Below are positions 9,199-17,189 of a stretch of 64,000 nucleotides of DNA, piece after piece. Location: contig JADKDE010000001.1 in the NCBI GenBank assembly GCA_016718505.1, positions 434,001 through 498,000 of the forward strand. Reading direction: 5' to 3'. The position numbers and the translations under genes are program-made. Each line of letters opens with the position of its first letter. The first letter of the stretch is position 1. Source of the DNA: Saprospiraceae bacterium. GTDB lineage: Bacteria > Bacteroidota > Bacteroidia > Chitinophagales > Saprospiraceae. The notes beneath the pieces are model-generated. The model had not been told where the DNA came from. It saw only the letters and a list, made by a program, of their open reading frames with translations, and searched no databases.

Positions 9199-10755
9199 AT
9201 GGTGTTTAATAGTTGGTTAAAAGGGACGTTGAACAGTCGATTGGTTGTTGTGATTAAACGCTATAATCTTGATTTATTATTGGCATTCGCTGTACTTTTT
9301 TTCTATTACAATCTATATCAGTATTTAAACCTTGGTCCATGCTCAGTCCATACTTGGCGTCAAGCCGATAGTGCTTCTTTTGCACTGTCTTATTATAATC
9401 AAGAGTCTATTTTTCTTCTCAAGCCACAAATTTTAAATCAAGAGAGTATTGATGGAAAAGCAGTAAGTGAGTTTCCAATTATATACTATTTCGTCTCATT
9501 GTTGTTCAAGATATTCGGACCGCAAGATGGTATTTTTAGATTGTTTTCATTTGGTTTATTTTGTATCGGTTTGATTTATTTTAAGAAAACCATATTGTTA
9601 TGGACCAGTGATTATCTTTTGTCAAGTTTGTTTGCGATAGTCCCTCTTTTGAGTCCATTGCTGGTATTTTATAGTTTTGGATTCATCCCCAACACATCGG
9701 CTTTGGCCGTAAGCTTGATTGCTGGTTATTATTCAATGAGCTATTTGCAGCACAAAAAAGAGAAGGATTTATTTTGGGGACTTGCATTTTGGACATTAGC
9801 AGGTTTGATAAAAATAACAACATTGATAGGCTTTTTACCTTTTTATTTTTTTTGGTTTTGGGAAGCAACCAAGGAAAACTCATCAAGTAGATTTTTCAAT
9901 AAGCCAAGACTTATGTTAGTTTACATGAGCATGGTTGTTATTATAAGTTTATGTTGGGTAATATTCGCTAAAAATTATAATCGAATAAACAACTCATCAT
10001 TTTTTTTGATGGATATAAAGCCTTATTGGAGGACTCCCCAAAATGAAATTGATTATATTTGGTACCGGTTTGAAACAGAATGGGTACACGTAGTTTTTCA
10101 TCCTTTAATGTTCAAGTTTTATTATGGATTAATCGCCTTGGTCGTTTTGTTTTCATATAAAATAAGCGCTTATGCTAGATTTTATTTTATAGTACTTTTA
10201 ATATTAACTGGCCTTGTAATAATCTTGTGGTTTAATCAAATTATAGTTCATGACTATTATATCATAGATTGGTTTCCATTTTTTTTCTTCGTATTGTTGG
10301 CTGCAGCCTCTATTATCAGCAAATTAAAACTGAATAAGTTCGCATATGTACTTTTATTGTATGTAATGGTAATAAACGTTCACCACGCCAAAAAAGTCAT
10401 ACTTGACAGGTATGACATTAATCATCCGGATAGGGCGTATCTTAATCAGTCATTTTACAAAAAGCAGGAACTGCAAAAGTACATGAATGAAATTGGGCTG
10501 ACCAGAGAGAAAAAGGTCATTTCAATTCCAGATAAAAGCCCGAATATTACACTCTATTTTTTGAATAGAAAAGGCTGGACGAACATAAATATAGGGGAAT
10601 CAAATATTGGTACCAATATTGTTAAATTAAAAAATTTAGGTGCCGAATATTTGGTTATAAGTAATCAATCCGTAATGACGGACATTTCTTTAAAACCACT
10701 TTTGATCAATAAGATTGGCGAATTCGACGGATCGATTAGTTTTTACAAACTTTAA
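9199..10755 (+). CDS. ArnT/GT39-like membrane glycosyltransferase
   Basis: The 518-aa polytopic protein has roughly ten or more membrane helices. Its first periplasmic loop contains HTWRQADSASFA (about residues 52-63), the H-x-WRQAD signature of Bacteroidota GT39/ArnT-like enzymes. The Asp there is the likely catalytic base, and a polyprenyl-phosphate sugar is the likely donor. The soluble C-terminal part (about 400-518) is short. It follows the other GT-C gene after 5 nt with ATG at 9199, and converges on the outer-membrane protein gene, only 3 nt separating the two stops. Lipid-, protein- or polysaccharide-directed transfer cannot be told apart here. Confidence 0.75.
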   Translation: MVFNSWLKGTLNSRLVVVIKRYNLDLLLAFAVLFFYYNLYQYLNLGPCSVHTWRQADSASFALSYYNQESIFLLKPQILNQESIDGKAVSEFPIIYYFVSLLFKIFGPQDGIFRLFSFGLFCIGLIYFKKTILLWTSDYLLSSLFAIVPLLSPLLVFYSFGFIPNTSALAVSLIAGYYSMSYLQHKKEKDLFWGLAFWTLAGLIKITTLIGFLPFYFFWFWEATKENSSSRFFNKPRLMLVYMSMVVIISLCWVIFAKNYNRINNSSFFLMDIKPYWRTPQNEIDYIWYRFETEWVHVVFHPLMFKFYYGLIALVVLFSYKISAYARFYFIVLLILTGLVIILWFNQIIVHDYYIIDWFPFFFFVLLAAASIISKLKLNKFAYVLLLYVMVINVHHAKKVILDRYDINHPDRAYLNQSFYKKQELQKYMNEIGLTREKKVISIPDKSPNITLYFLNRKGWTNINIGESNIGTNIVKLKNLGAEYLVISNQSVMTDISLKPLLINKIGEFDGSISFYKL

Positions 10756-10758
10756 ATC

Positions 10759-12081
10759 CTAATCAAAGCGCCTTTTGATAAACCAACCGTTATCGGTAAA
10801 AGCAAATCCCAAATTGAGCTTGATATAATTTTCAGTCAAGTTGTTATATCCTGTCAATTTACCAAATTCACAACCGATATTCAAAAAGGATAATTCTCGA
10901 GCTACAATAAGTGGAATACCGAATCCAACGGTAATCCCCTGTGTCTGCAGTTGCTGGTTGAGAATCACTCTAGGATCCTTCTGATATACATATCCTAGTC
11001 GATAAGAAACCTTGCTGAAAAACTTATTAAACGCCAAGATGTTCGGGGTAAACTCACCACCTACGCTAAAGCTGTATCCATTGCGTAGGGATTCTGATTT
11101 GTTGGGGTTTGTGTATTTGCTCCAAGCATTGTATGAAAAATCAGAACCGACCTTAAATTTATTTCCTGATCGGTACATAAAACCAATACCGAATGCCTCT
11201 GGAAGATTGCCCGTGGTAGATTGATCTTGCACCAATAGCGCGGTATCGGTAATCCCAAGGTAATTGTGAATTCGATAAAAGGCAGTATCGGCGGTGATTT
11301 TGGTTGGATTTTTGCCATTGCCATAGACGCCAATGGTCAGTACTTTCTCTTGATTTCTTATATCCGAGTCCTTTGTTCTTCTCAGATACCAATCGTACTG
11401 AGCACCAATATTGTAATAAAAAGATTTAATCCGAATATCATTCTGGAAAAAGTCTTGGTAGGCATAGACACCAGATGTAATAGCGATATTTCTTTCAAAA
11501 TTCATTTTCCCAAAAATTAAACCCAAATTGGCTCCAAAGGAAAAATCTTTGATTTTAATTCCATTTCCCCACATAAATTTATAGGAACCACCACTGCATT
11601 GAAAAGTTTTTTCGAAAGGTAAATTATTCACAACCTCTGTGGTAACAATTTTATAACCCAATTTAGTATAGGGGAGAAGGCTGAAGTGCATACCCCACTT
11701 AAGCTTGTACGGCTTTTTGGCTAAAACTTCGTTGATGGGATTAAAAATGGCTAAACCAATAGATAACTGTCGAAGATTACCACTCCAAGCATCTTTTTTC
11801 TGATTACCTTCGGTTAATTGACTATATCGAGCATTGAATCCAGATTCAAAAATTGTTGTTTTCAAATCGCCTAAGCTGGCAGGATTTACCAAATTAAGCA
11901 TGTTGGGGTCATGAAAGGAAGCACTTAGGTTCCCCATCGAATTGATAGAAATGGTATTTTGATCTAAAAAATCCCCCAATCCGAACCTTGAAAAAGGAGA
12001 ATAATCAGTACTCAATTCTTGATTATAACCCAATACTGGCAATAAAAGAAGGAGATATGTAGATAACAAATTGAATTTCAT
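10759..12081 (-). CDS. Outer-membrane barrel protein, function unknown
   Basis: The 440-aa protein has a signal peptide ending GYNQ (about residue 21) and then the phrase SPFSRFGLGDF (28-38), followed by beta-rich sequence with many aromatic/glycine strands and a C-terminal strand ending KRRFD. I recognise the layout from Bacteroidota outer-membrane proteins encoded beside coaX, broadly FadL/PorV-like barrels, but no function is established. It lies 17 nt after coaX on the same strand and ends the lolD-TonB receptor-coaX run. It has no T9SS tail and no lipobox. Confidence 0.6.
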   Translation of the reverse strand: MKFNLLSTYLLLLLPVLGYNQELSTDYSPFSRFGLGDFLDQNTISINSMGNLSASFHDPNMLNLVNPASLGDLKTTIFESGFNARYSQLTEGNQKKDAWSGNLRQLSIGLAIFNPINEVLAKKPYKLKWGMHFSLLPYTKLGYKIVTTEVVNNLPFEKTFQCSGGSYKFMWGNGIKIKDFSFGANLGLIFGKMNFERNIAITSGVYAYQDFFQNDIRIKSFYYNIGAQYDWYLRRTKDSDIRNQEKVLTIGVYGNGKNPTKITADTAFYRIHNYLGITDTALLVQDQSTTGNLPEAFGIGFMYRSGNKFKVGSDFSYNAWSKYTNPNKSESLRNGYSFSVGGEFTPNILAFNKFFSKVSYRLGYVYQKDPRVILNQQLQTQGITVGFGIPLIVARELSFLNIGCEFGKLTGYNNLTENYIKLNLGFAFTDNGWFIKRRFD

Positions 12082-12098
12082 GAATGAAATATGAATGT

Positions 12099-12809
12099 TT
12101 ATTTATTTAAATTAAAACAATGGACAAGTCCATCTAATACGAGATTGGGTGCAAAAATACAATTTTCAACCCTATTAATGAAATAAACTGCATCCCCACC
12201 AGTTAAGAAGACCGAGGAAGGTTGGTCAAAGTGTCTAATATATCCTTTTATTTCGTTTAATAAACCGCTCATTGCTCCTGCGACAAGTGCTGTTTGTGTA
12301 TCACTTCCTATCATCTTCCAGTCCGCTATAGGCTCAACTAAGGGTAATTTGGAAGTAAACTCATGCATTGCTCTTAACCTCATTCGCAATCCAGGAGCAA
12401 TATTGCCCCCATAATAATTCAAAGACGAATCCAAATAATCAAAGGTTGCACAGGTACCTAAGTCTATGATTAAGCCGCCATTGATTAGGTTTTCTTTTTG
12501 TGAAATGGCACTGAGAACGGCTTTTCTATCTTGTCCGAGTGTAAGGGGACTTTTATATAAATTTTTGAAGCCTAACTTTTGAAATTCGTTTATATTTTTA
12601 AAATTGCTAGCATAAAGTAATGAAAGGATCTCTTCGTCGAGCGTTTTTGTGTGACAAAATATACCATCAGATGGATTATTTTCCTTTAAAAAAATATCTA
12701 AAGCACCATCATCATATGGAATAAATCCATACTTTGGGGACTTGGCATGATTATAAATTCCATATTTTATACGAGTATTGCCAAAATCTAATGCACACAA
12801 AATTGCCAT
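12099..12809 (-). CDS. coaX: Type III pantothenate kinase
   Basis: CoaX phosphorylates pantothenate to 4'-phosphopantothenate, the first step of coenzyme A synthesis, and uses a monovalent cation instead of being CoA-inhibited. The 236-aa protein shows the ASKHA-fold motif DFGNT at residues 8-12, the substrate motif GQDR at 92-95, the second phosphate motif DLGT at 116-119, and GGNIAPG at about 134-140. Length fits the family (about 240-260). It starts 6 nt after the TonB-dependent receptor gene ends, so it is probably in the same transcript. Confidence 0.92.
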   Translation of the reverse strand: MAILCALDFGNTRIKYGIYNHAKSPKYGFIPYDDGALDIFLKENNPSDGIFCHTKTLDEEILSLLYASNFKNINEFQKLGFKNLYKSPLTLGQDRKAVLSAISQKENLINGGLIIDLGTCATFDYLDSSLNYYGGNIAPGLRMRLRAMHEFTSKLPLVEPIADWKMIGSDTQTALVAGAMSGLLNEIKGYIRHFDQPSSVFLTGGDAVYFINRVENCIFAPNLVLDGLVHCFNLNK

Positions 12810-12815
12810 ATTATA

Positions 12816-15059
12816 TTAGAACTTATAGGCAGCTCTAAGACCGAAATTTCGAGGAGCATCCATCAAACCAGGTCTGATGGAATATTCTAAATTAAATAAA
12901 TTTTTAACATACAGGGTGAGATCTATATTGGATTTAAATTGATAACCCAGTCTAAAATCAATCACTGTGATAGAACGGTTATGTTCTTGTCTATATTTTT
13001 GTAAACCTGAAACAAATATTTCAAATACCTTGTCTATTGCCTCCATTGGACTATATATCGAGCCTAAACATCCTATGACCCAACGATTATATCCTACTTC
13101 AATGTCAAATTTTGTATTGTTGCGAAATCTATATTTCAAAACATTGTAATCTGCAGAAGATCCATTGTCAATGGCTGCAGTAAATTCTTTAAATTGAGGG
13201 TTTATATGGGTAAATGAAAAAAACTGTTTTATTTCAAGTTTATTAAAATTCATTTTTCCCATAATAGAAAAATCTATACCACTAATTTTAGTGTCCCCAA
13301 TATTTATAGATTGAAAGCCAGTCACCAGATCCACAAAGGTAAACTCCATCATATTTTGGTACTCGGAATAAAAATAAGCGAAGTCCACCATGCCACTCCA
13401 GGAAGCGATTTTCATTCCCTGTTTTATTCCTATTTCTGTCGAATATCCAGTCTCAGATTGCAATTTGCCATTTGGGCTGATGCTCGTAGCTCCGAAATTT
13501 GTCTTAACAAACTTCTCGGCTATCGTCGGGTATCTATAACCCTGGCCCCAAGAAGCCCTTAAAAAGGTATAAGGCATCAATTTATAATTGAGCCCAAATC
13601 TATATACGGGTTTTGATTCGGAAGTTTTACCGTGAGGGATGGTATCATTACCGACGATTTCAGGCGATTTTTGCAGATTATGCTCCCATCGGACTCCGGC
13701 CGTGAGGATTAATTTTTCAAAAAACTTTTGCTCATATTGGGCATAAATCCCAGTATTGGAGGAGGTATAAACCGCATCTCCGTATATTTTTGCGTCCACA
13801 GAAGTTGCTGTATATACTATACCAGCACTAAGGGAGGCTTTTTTATCTCTAAGGTGCTTTACATATTGATACTCCGTATAAAATAAATTGGACTTATTCG
13901 AACGATTGGCATTATTGTCATTATTAACAAAAAATAATCTCGACATAAATTTATGCTGCCCGTTGCTTTTGTCAAAATAGGTCAAAGAAGGATCGACAAA
14001 AAAGCGAAGCTTTTTGGATGAACTGATGGTGTTTGGCGCTGACGAATATTTCCCAGTAGTTTCATTTTTCCAGAAAAAAAACTCTGAGCTTTCTCCTGTA
14101 TTAAGCGTAAAATTGATGTTGGCCGATAAATTATCTTTAATCCGATATCTTGAGCCCAAGGTTAATCTAAATTGTCTAAGGAAAGTACTATCATTAAAGC
14201 TTTTGTTATCAAAATAAGCTAAAGAACCAAGTACATCAAATTTGTTTATTTTTCTTTTATGGTTTAAGATAATATTGGCTTCATAGGGGGTATAATTGAG
14301 TGGGTCGTAGTTTTTGTCTTTGGGTTTATCAAAAAGAGTGCTTTGGATGACCAAGTTGGACTCAGGCGTCTCAGAAGGATAGCTAGTCAGTACATTTACG
14401 ACACCATTAAGAGCCGAACTCCCATACAGAGTAGAAGCAGCCCCTTTCAAGATTTCTATTTGGGCAATATTTTCGATGGGTATATCAGCCCAATTGGGTG
14501 TGCCAGCATCAGATTGTAGTGCTGGGATGCCATCTATCAGCAATAAAACACGAGATCCTGCACCATAGGAAAATCCAGAGCCACCACGTATGTTAGCTTG
14601 GCCATCGATCATGGTGACACCAGGAACACGTTCTAAGGCGTCGTCAAGAGCTTTTGCGTTGATGGTCGCTAGGGTTTGTGGTTTCACGATTTCTAAAGAA
14701 CTTACCACTTCATTCAGGGCTTTTTCATACTTTGAAGAAGAAATGGTTACGGTACTTAAAAATGTATTATTTGGATTTAGATAATAAATTTTATTTGTGA
14801 ATGCCTCTTTTTCATCCAATTGCATCGTTTCATATCCAAGAGAAGTAATGTTAATTTTTAAAGGAAAAATTACTCCAGAAATCAATGTCTGACCTTGTGT
14901 ATCCGTTTCGAAATAAAGAGAATCGTTGACCTGGACAACGCCCCCAACGATAGGAGAATTATTGGTTTTGTCTAGGCATTGAACTTGGAATGATTGACAG
15001 AAAAGGGGCAATATGGCCTCGAAGACTATAACAATCAGAAATATAAGTTTTTTCAACAT
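12816..15059 (-). CDS. TonB-dependent outer-membrane receptor
   Basis: The 747-aa receptor has a signal peptide (1-22). A carboxypeptidase-regulatory-like beta domain follows (about 24-105). The plug (about 115-235) contains ALDDALERVPGV and later SRVLLLIDGIPA and ASTLYGSSALNGVVNV. The rest is a 22-strand barrel ending in Phe (AAYKF), as expected for BamA-dependent assembly. It imports a ligand, such as a metal chelate, cofactor or peptide, using energy from TonB. No SusD-type partner is adjacent, so it is not a glycan SusC. It lies 65 nt downstream of the lolD-like gene and 6 nt ahead of coaX. The ligand is not predictable from what I see. Confidence 0.88.
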   Translation of the reverse strand: MLKKLIFLIVIVFEAILPLFCQSFQVQCLDKTNNSPIVGGVVQVNDSLYFETDTQGQTLISGVIFPLKINITSLGYETMQLDEKEAFTNKIYYLNPNNTFLSTVTISSSKYEKALNEVVSSLEIVKPQTLATINAKALDDALERVPGVTMIDGQANIRGGSGFSYGAGSRVLLLIDGIPALQSDAGTPNWADIPIENIAQIEILKGAASTLYGSSALNGVVNVLTSYPSETPESNLVIQSTLFDKPKDKNYDPLNYTPYEANIILNHKRKINKFDVLGSLAYFDNKSFNDSTFLRQFRLTLGSRYRIKDNLSANINFTLNTGESSEFFFWKNETTGKYSSAPNTISSSKKLRFFVDPSLTYFDKSNGQHKFMSRLFFVNNDNNANRSNKSNLFYTEYQYVKHLRDKKASLSAGIVYTATSVDAKIYGDAVYTSSNTGIYAQYEQKFFEKLILTAGVRWEHNLQKSPEIVGNDTIPHGKTSESKPVYRFGLNYKLMPYTFLRASWGQGYRYPTIAEKFVKTNFGATSISPNGKLQSETGYSTEIGIKQGMKIASWSGMVDFAYFYSEYQNMMEFTFVDLVTGFQSINIGDTKISGIDFSIMGKMNFNKLEIKQFFSFTHINPQFKEFTAAIDNGSSADYNVLKYRFRNNTKFDIEVGYNRWVIGCLGSIYSPMEAIDKVFEIFVSGLQKYRQEHNRSITVIDFRLGYQFKSNIDLTLYVKNLFNLEYSIRPGLMDAPRNFGLRAAYKF

Positions 15060-15124
15060 AGTTTTCGGTTTTTAAATCAATTGTAAAAATCAAATATCAT
15101 CGAGCTGAAATTATTTAATAAAAA

Positions 15125-15793
15125 TCAATATTGTAAAGTTCTTTCCACAATGGTTCCATCGGACATTTTAATGATCTCATTGCTCATTTTGGCAAGTTCT
15201 TGGTTGTGTGTTACAATTACCAAGGATTGTCCAAAGTCATCTCTCAATTTCAAGAATAATTCATGCAATGCGGTAGAAGATTCGGTATCGAGATTTCCAC
15301 TTGGTTCATCAGCAAAAATGATAATGGGATCGTTAATCAAAGCTCTTGCCACAGCTACGCGTTGTTGTTCGCCCCCACTCAGTTGGGATGGCTTATTGGT
15401 CAGTCGATGAGAGAGGTCGAGGTAGCCAAGTATCTCCCTAGCCTTTTTTTCGCCAGCTTTAATATCGTTTTGACCGATGAGGTAGGGGAGCAAAACATTC
15501 TCTAATGCATTAAATTCTGGCAAAAGATGATGAAACTGAAAAATAAACCCCATGTTTTTATTTCTAAACTCTGATAATTCGCGCTCGCTTAGCAAAGTTA
15601 GATTTTGGTTATTAAAAAAAACATCCCCTTGGTCTGGCTTGTCAAGTGTTCCTAAGATGTGTAATAATGTGGATTTACCAGCGCCAGATTTGCCAATGAT
15701 AGAGACAATTTGTTGCTTGCCAATGGTCAAATCTATACCTTTTAAAACGGCAGTATCGGCGTGACTTTTAAATATGTTAGATGCAACAAGCAT
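15125..15793 (-). CDS. lolD: LolD-type ABC transporter ATP-binding protein
   Basis: The 222-aa ATPase has Walker A GKSGAGKST (34-42), Q-loop FQFHHLLPEF (about 85-94), signature LSGGEQQ (138-144), Walker B IIIFADE (157-163) and the switch His in VTHNQE. The FHHLLPEF phrase is characteristic of LolD, which powers release of lipoproteins from the inner membrane to LolA. MacB-type ATPases are the main alternative. The LolC/E-type permease is not adjacent, which is common in Bacteroidota. Confidence 0.85.
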   Translation of the reverse strand: MLVASNIFKSHADTAVLKGIDLTIGKQQIVSIIGKSGAGKSTLLHILGTLDKPDQGDVFFNNQNLTLLSERELSEFRNKNMGFIFQFHHLLPEFNALENVLLPYLIGQNDIKAGEKKAREILGYLDLSHRLTNKPSQLSGGEQQRVAVARALINDPIIIFADEPSGNLDTESSTALHELFLKLRDDFGQSLVIVTHNQELAKMSNEIIKMSDGTIVERTLQY

Positions 15794-15818
15794 TTTCTCT
15801 TTATAAGTTATTGAGTGT

Positions 15819-15853
15819 CGAAGATAATAAAGCTTTGTAAATTTTTATGCCAA
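15819..15853 (-). promoter_or_regulatory. Candidate lolD promoter
   Basis: On the minus strand TATCTTCG (15819-15826) fits TAnnTTYG, with TTG at 15851-15853 as a possible -33 element. The spacer is 24 nt, slightly long. The leader to the ATG would be about 20 nt. Confidence 0.35.
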
Positions 15854-15926
15854 TTGGAAATATCGGAATACAAAAAGGGAAAATACTAGCCAGAGAGTGA
15901 GCGAATGTAACCAAGAAAAATATTAA

Positions 15927-15959
15927 TTGGAGGAATAAAAATTTATAAATGTATTTTTG
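15927..15959 (+). promoter_or_regulatory. Promoter for the AI-2E-family permease
   Basis: TTG (15927-15929) and TATTTTTG (15952-15959) are separated by 22 nt, matching the Bacteroidota -33/-7 pattern. The -7 box overlaps an in-frame TTG at 15957, so that codon cannot be the start. ATG 15975 can. Confidence 0.5.
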
Positions 15960-15974
15960 TATAAAATTAAAAAA

Positions 15975-17117
15975 ATGAATGCATACGGCAGGGTTTTGGT
16001 CGTTGGTATTCCAATATTGATCGTAGGGGCCATTATTTATTATTTCAACGAACTCGTAAGCTATCTTTTAATGGCTTGGGTTATATCGATGGTGGGCCGC
16101 CCTATTAATGATTTTCTTTTGGATAAAGCCAAGCTATCTAAAATCAAGATTGGAACCAGTATCTCTGCCTTTTTGACGCTTGCCATATTTGGGTTCATGA
16201 TTTATTTACTGATAATACTTTTTTTGCCCGTGTTGGTAGAACAGGCACATTTTTTATCAAAAGTCGATTATCAAACTTTAGCCAAATCTCTAGAAACGCC
16301 ACTACAACAGTTTAATAACTTATTAAAATCATGGGGGATTGAAGGCCTTTCAGATAGTTCAACTCAATTAAAACTGCTGTTTCAACGATATTTTCTACCC
16401 GATAAGCTAGGAAATTTATTCGAACAAGTTATACCCATGGCGGGGCACTTTCTTTTCGGCGTTTTTTCAGTAATCTTTATGTCGTTTTTCTTTTTAAAAG
16501 AACATGGGTTATTCGTTGATTTTTTAGAAAATTTCGTGCCACAACGATTCGAATCAAAAGTAAGAAATACAGTCGATGAATCGAGTAGATTATTGATCAG
16601 GTATTTTAGCGGGATATTAATACAGGTAACTCTAGTTAGTTTATTGACCTATATCGGCATGTTGATATTGGGGATTAATAATGCGCTTATCATAGGGGTT
16701 TTAGCGGGTTTGTTCAATGTTATTCCATACCTGGGTCCACTCATTTCTGCGTCTGTAGCTGTTTTTATTACATTGTCATCCTATATTGGATTGGATTTTT
16801 ATACAGAAATGTGGCCTTTGCTTCTCAATATTTTGATAGCTTTTGCGATTGTAAAAATAATCGATGATTTTATTATTCAACCGTTTGTCTTTTCTAATCG
16901 AATAATGGCACATCCACTTGAAATTTTTATCATCATCATGATAGGTGCGAGGATTTCTGGGGTTTCAGGCATGATTTTGGCATTGCCAACTTATACTGTA
17001 TTTAGAGTCTTTGCAAAAGTCTTTTTAAGTGAGTTTGAAATTATTCAAAGAATCGTAGGCGGTATCAAAGCCAATCATTCGGCCGAACAAATAAATGCCG
17101 ATATATTAAAGGATTAA
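15975..17117 (+). CDS. AI-2E/PerM-family membrane permease
   Basis: The 380-aa protein has about eight membrane segments: two near the N-terminus, one at about 60-80, then a long soluble stretch (about 85-145) before the rest, the layout of the AI-2E transporter (YdiK/PerM/TqsA) family. The C-terminal half contains the family phrases GLFNVIPYLGPLI and IIMIGARISG. Members export small molecules such as autoinducer-2 or act as ion antiporters. The substrate here is unknown. I chose ATG 15975 rather than in-frame TTG 15957 because a good -7 promoter box covers the TTG. The gene is divergent from lolD and stands alone. Confidence 0.8.
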   Translation: MNAYGRVLVVGIPILIVGAIIYYFNELVSYLLMAWVISMVGRPINDFLLDKAKLSKIKIGTSISAFLTLAIFGFMIYLLIILFLPVLVEQAHFLSKVDYQTLAKSLETPLQQFNNLLKSWGIEGLSDSSTQLKLLFQRYFLPDKLGNLFEQVIPMAGHFLFGVFSVIFMSFFFLKEHGLFVDFLENFVPQRFESKVRNTVDESSRLLIRYFSGILIQVTLVSLLTYIGMLILGINNALIIGVLAGLFNVIPYLGPLISASVAVFITLSSYIGLDFYTEMWPLLLNILIAFAIVKIIDDFIIQPFVFSNRIMAHPLEIFIIIMIGARISGVSGMILALPTYTVFRVFAKVFLSEFEIIQRIVGGIKANHSAEQINADILKD

Positions 17118-17145
17118 GAAAATACATCGTTATAATAAATTTCAG

Positions 17146-17153
17146 TATATTCG
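17146..17153 (+). promoter_or_regulatory. Candidate -7 box for the M16 protease
   Basis: TATATTCG fits TAnnTTYG and lies 36 nt before the ATG at 17190. No clear -33 box is seen. Confidence 0.35.
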
Positions 17154-17189
17154 TTAAATAATTAATGTTTAATCAAAATCACATTCATA

